This document shows positions 14,172-14,614 of a stretch of DNA of 14,614 nt, one piece after another. Positions within the stretch are counted from its first letter, which is position 1. Each line of letters opens with the position of its first letter. Under the pieces are notes generated by a model. The model worked only from the letters and a program-made list of their open reading frames with translations, was not told where the DNA came from and searched no databases. Position numbers and translations under genes: made by a program. The DNA comes from CAUZRD01 sp963582255 (lineage in GTDB: Bacteria > Pseudomonadota > Alphaproteobacteria > Rhizobiales > TMED25): NCBI GenBank assembly GCA_963582255.1, contig CAUZRD010000040.1:1-14614 (forward strand), read 5' to 3'.

Positions 14172-14614
14172 ATGTCAGAGCCGGATAACACATTAGCCGA
14201 ACATCTTAACCTACCACGGCGTGCTATTTTTTTGCTCACCTGGTTTAAGATAGGCATTCTTTCATTTGGTGGTCCGGCGGCACAGATTGCACTGATGCAC
14301 CGAATTATTGTAGATGAAAAAAAGTGGCTCAGCGAGGAGCAGTATCTCCGTGCTCTCAGCTTTTGTATGCTTTTGCCTGGGCCTGAAGCAATGCAACTTG
14401 CCACTTATATGGGCTGGAGAAACTTCGGAGTTTTGGGCGGTCTTGCTGCCGGACTTTTATTTGTTCTTCCCGGTGCTGTTGTGGTGCTAACGTTGTGCCT
14501 TATTTATACCGAACTGGGTAACGTACCAGTGGTGAACGCGGTCTTTTTTGGGATCAAGGCGGCAGTTCTTATAATCGTCATTAGCGCTTTGCGTAAGATT
14601 GCTAACCGCGCTCT
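14172..14614 (+). CDS. chrA: Chromate transporter family protein, N-terminal part
   Basis: The frame is open from ATG 14172 to the window edge (147 complete codons) and continues outside. It encodes the N-terminal CHR domain: LTWFKIGILSFGGPAAQIALMHRIIVDEKKWLSE (22-55), then ALSFCMLLPGPEAMQLATYMGW (61-82) and GLLFVLPGAVVVLTL (94-108). FGGP and the PGPEAxQLAxYxGW block are hallmarks of ChrA, an inner-membrane chromate exporter, though family members need not transport chromate. The stop TGA directly precedes the ATG in frame (14169-14171), so no longer form is possible. GGA at 14166-14168 is the only ribosome-binding candidate and is weak. No chrB regulator is in the window. Confidence 0.9.
   Translation, partial: MSEPDNTLAEHLNLPRRAIFLLTWFKIGILSFGGPAAQIALMHRIIVDEKKWLSEEQYLRALSFCMLLPGPEAMQLATYMGWRNFGVLGGLAAGLLFVLPGAVVVLTLCLIYTELGNVPVVNAVFFGIKAAVLIIVISALRKIANRA

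Noticed and set aside
13883..14188. A 101-codon frame on the + strand across the start of the second SDR
   Set aside because: Its first part overlaps the SDR coding sequence antisense, it has no domain, and it ends inside the ChrA gene in another frame.

Overview
The window looks like a piece of an alphaproteobacterial chromosome with moderate GC, by eye a little under 50%. The grounds are the gene content (a YqaA-DsbB pair, amt with a PII gene, valine-catabolism genes) and the style of the proteins. A marine SAR116-like lineage would fit, but this is inference from impression and not from a marker gene. No phage, insertion sequence, CRISPR array or replication origin is visible.

Layout, left to right. 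Positions 1-1172: the end of an unidentified reading frame, an esterase/phospholipase-type hydrolase (278-946, +), then a short spacer holding a peptide fragment that resembles the N-terminus of a YoeB toxin. Positions 1173-2330 (-): a two-gene membrane operon, a YqaA-family protein followed by DsbB. Positions 2583-4152 (+): an ammonium transporter followed by its PII regulator, in the order amt then glnK/glnB. Positions 4286-4444: a good sigma-70-type promoter and a tRNA-Leu(CAA). Positions 4445-4885: non-coding, with several perfect inverted repeats. Positions 4886-6223 (-): a solitary GT87-type membrane mannosyltransferase-like protein, followed by another gene-poor stretch (6224-6592).

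Positions 6593-10840 (+) form a four-gene operon: a luciferase-like flavin monooxygenase (LLM), an acyl-CoA dehydrogenase most like isobutyryl-CoA dehydrogenase, 3-hydroxyisobutyryl-CoA hydrolase and 3-hydroxyisobutyrate dehydrogenase. The last three are consecutive-type steps of valine/isobutyryl-CoA breakdown; the enoyl-CoA hydratase and methylmalonate-semialdehyde dehydrogenase are not in the window. A strong dyad closes the operon against a convergent alpha/beta hydrolase (10933-12153, -). That hydrolase is divergent from a 30-residue small ORF overlapping the start of an SDR dehydrogenase (12350-13144, +). A second SDR, convergent with the first, lacks the catalytic tyrosine (13176-14003, -). 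The window ends inside a chromate-transporter (ChrA) gene (14172 onward, +).

The most interesting part is 6.6-14.0 kb. A flavin monooxygenase, a serine hydrolase and two SDRs sit around an isobutyryl-CoA module, which suggests a route that funnels a branched substrate into isobutyryl-CoA. This is a hypothesis from content and order only. Other points worth a look are the small ORF coupled to the SDR, the start-stop leader in front of the LLM gene, the Tyr-less SDR, the YoeB-like relic and the alternative hairpins beside the GT87 gene.
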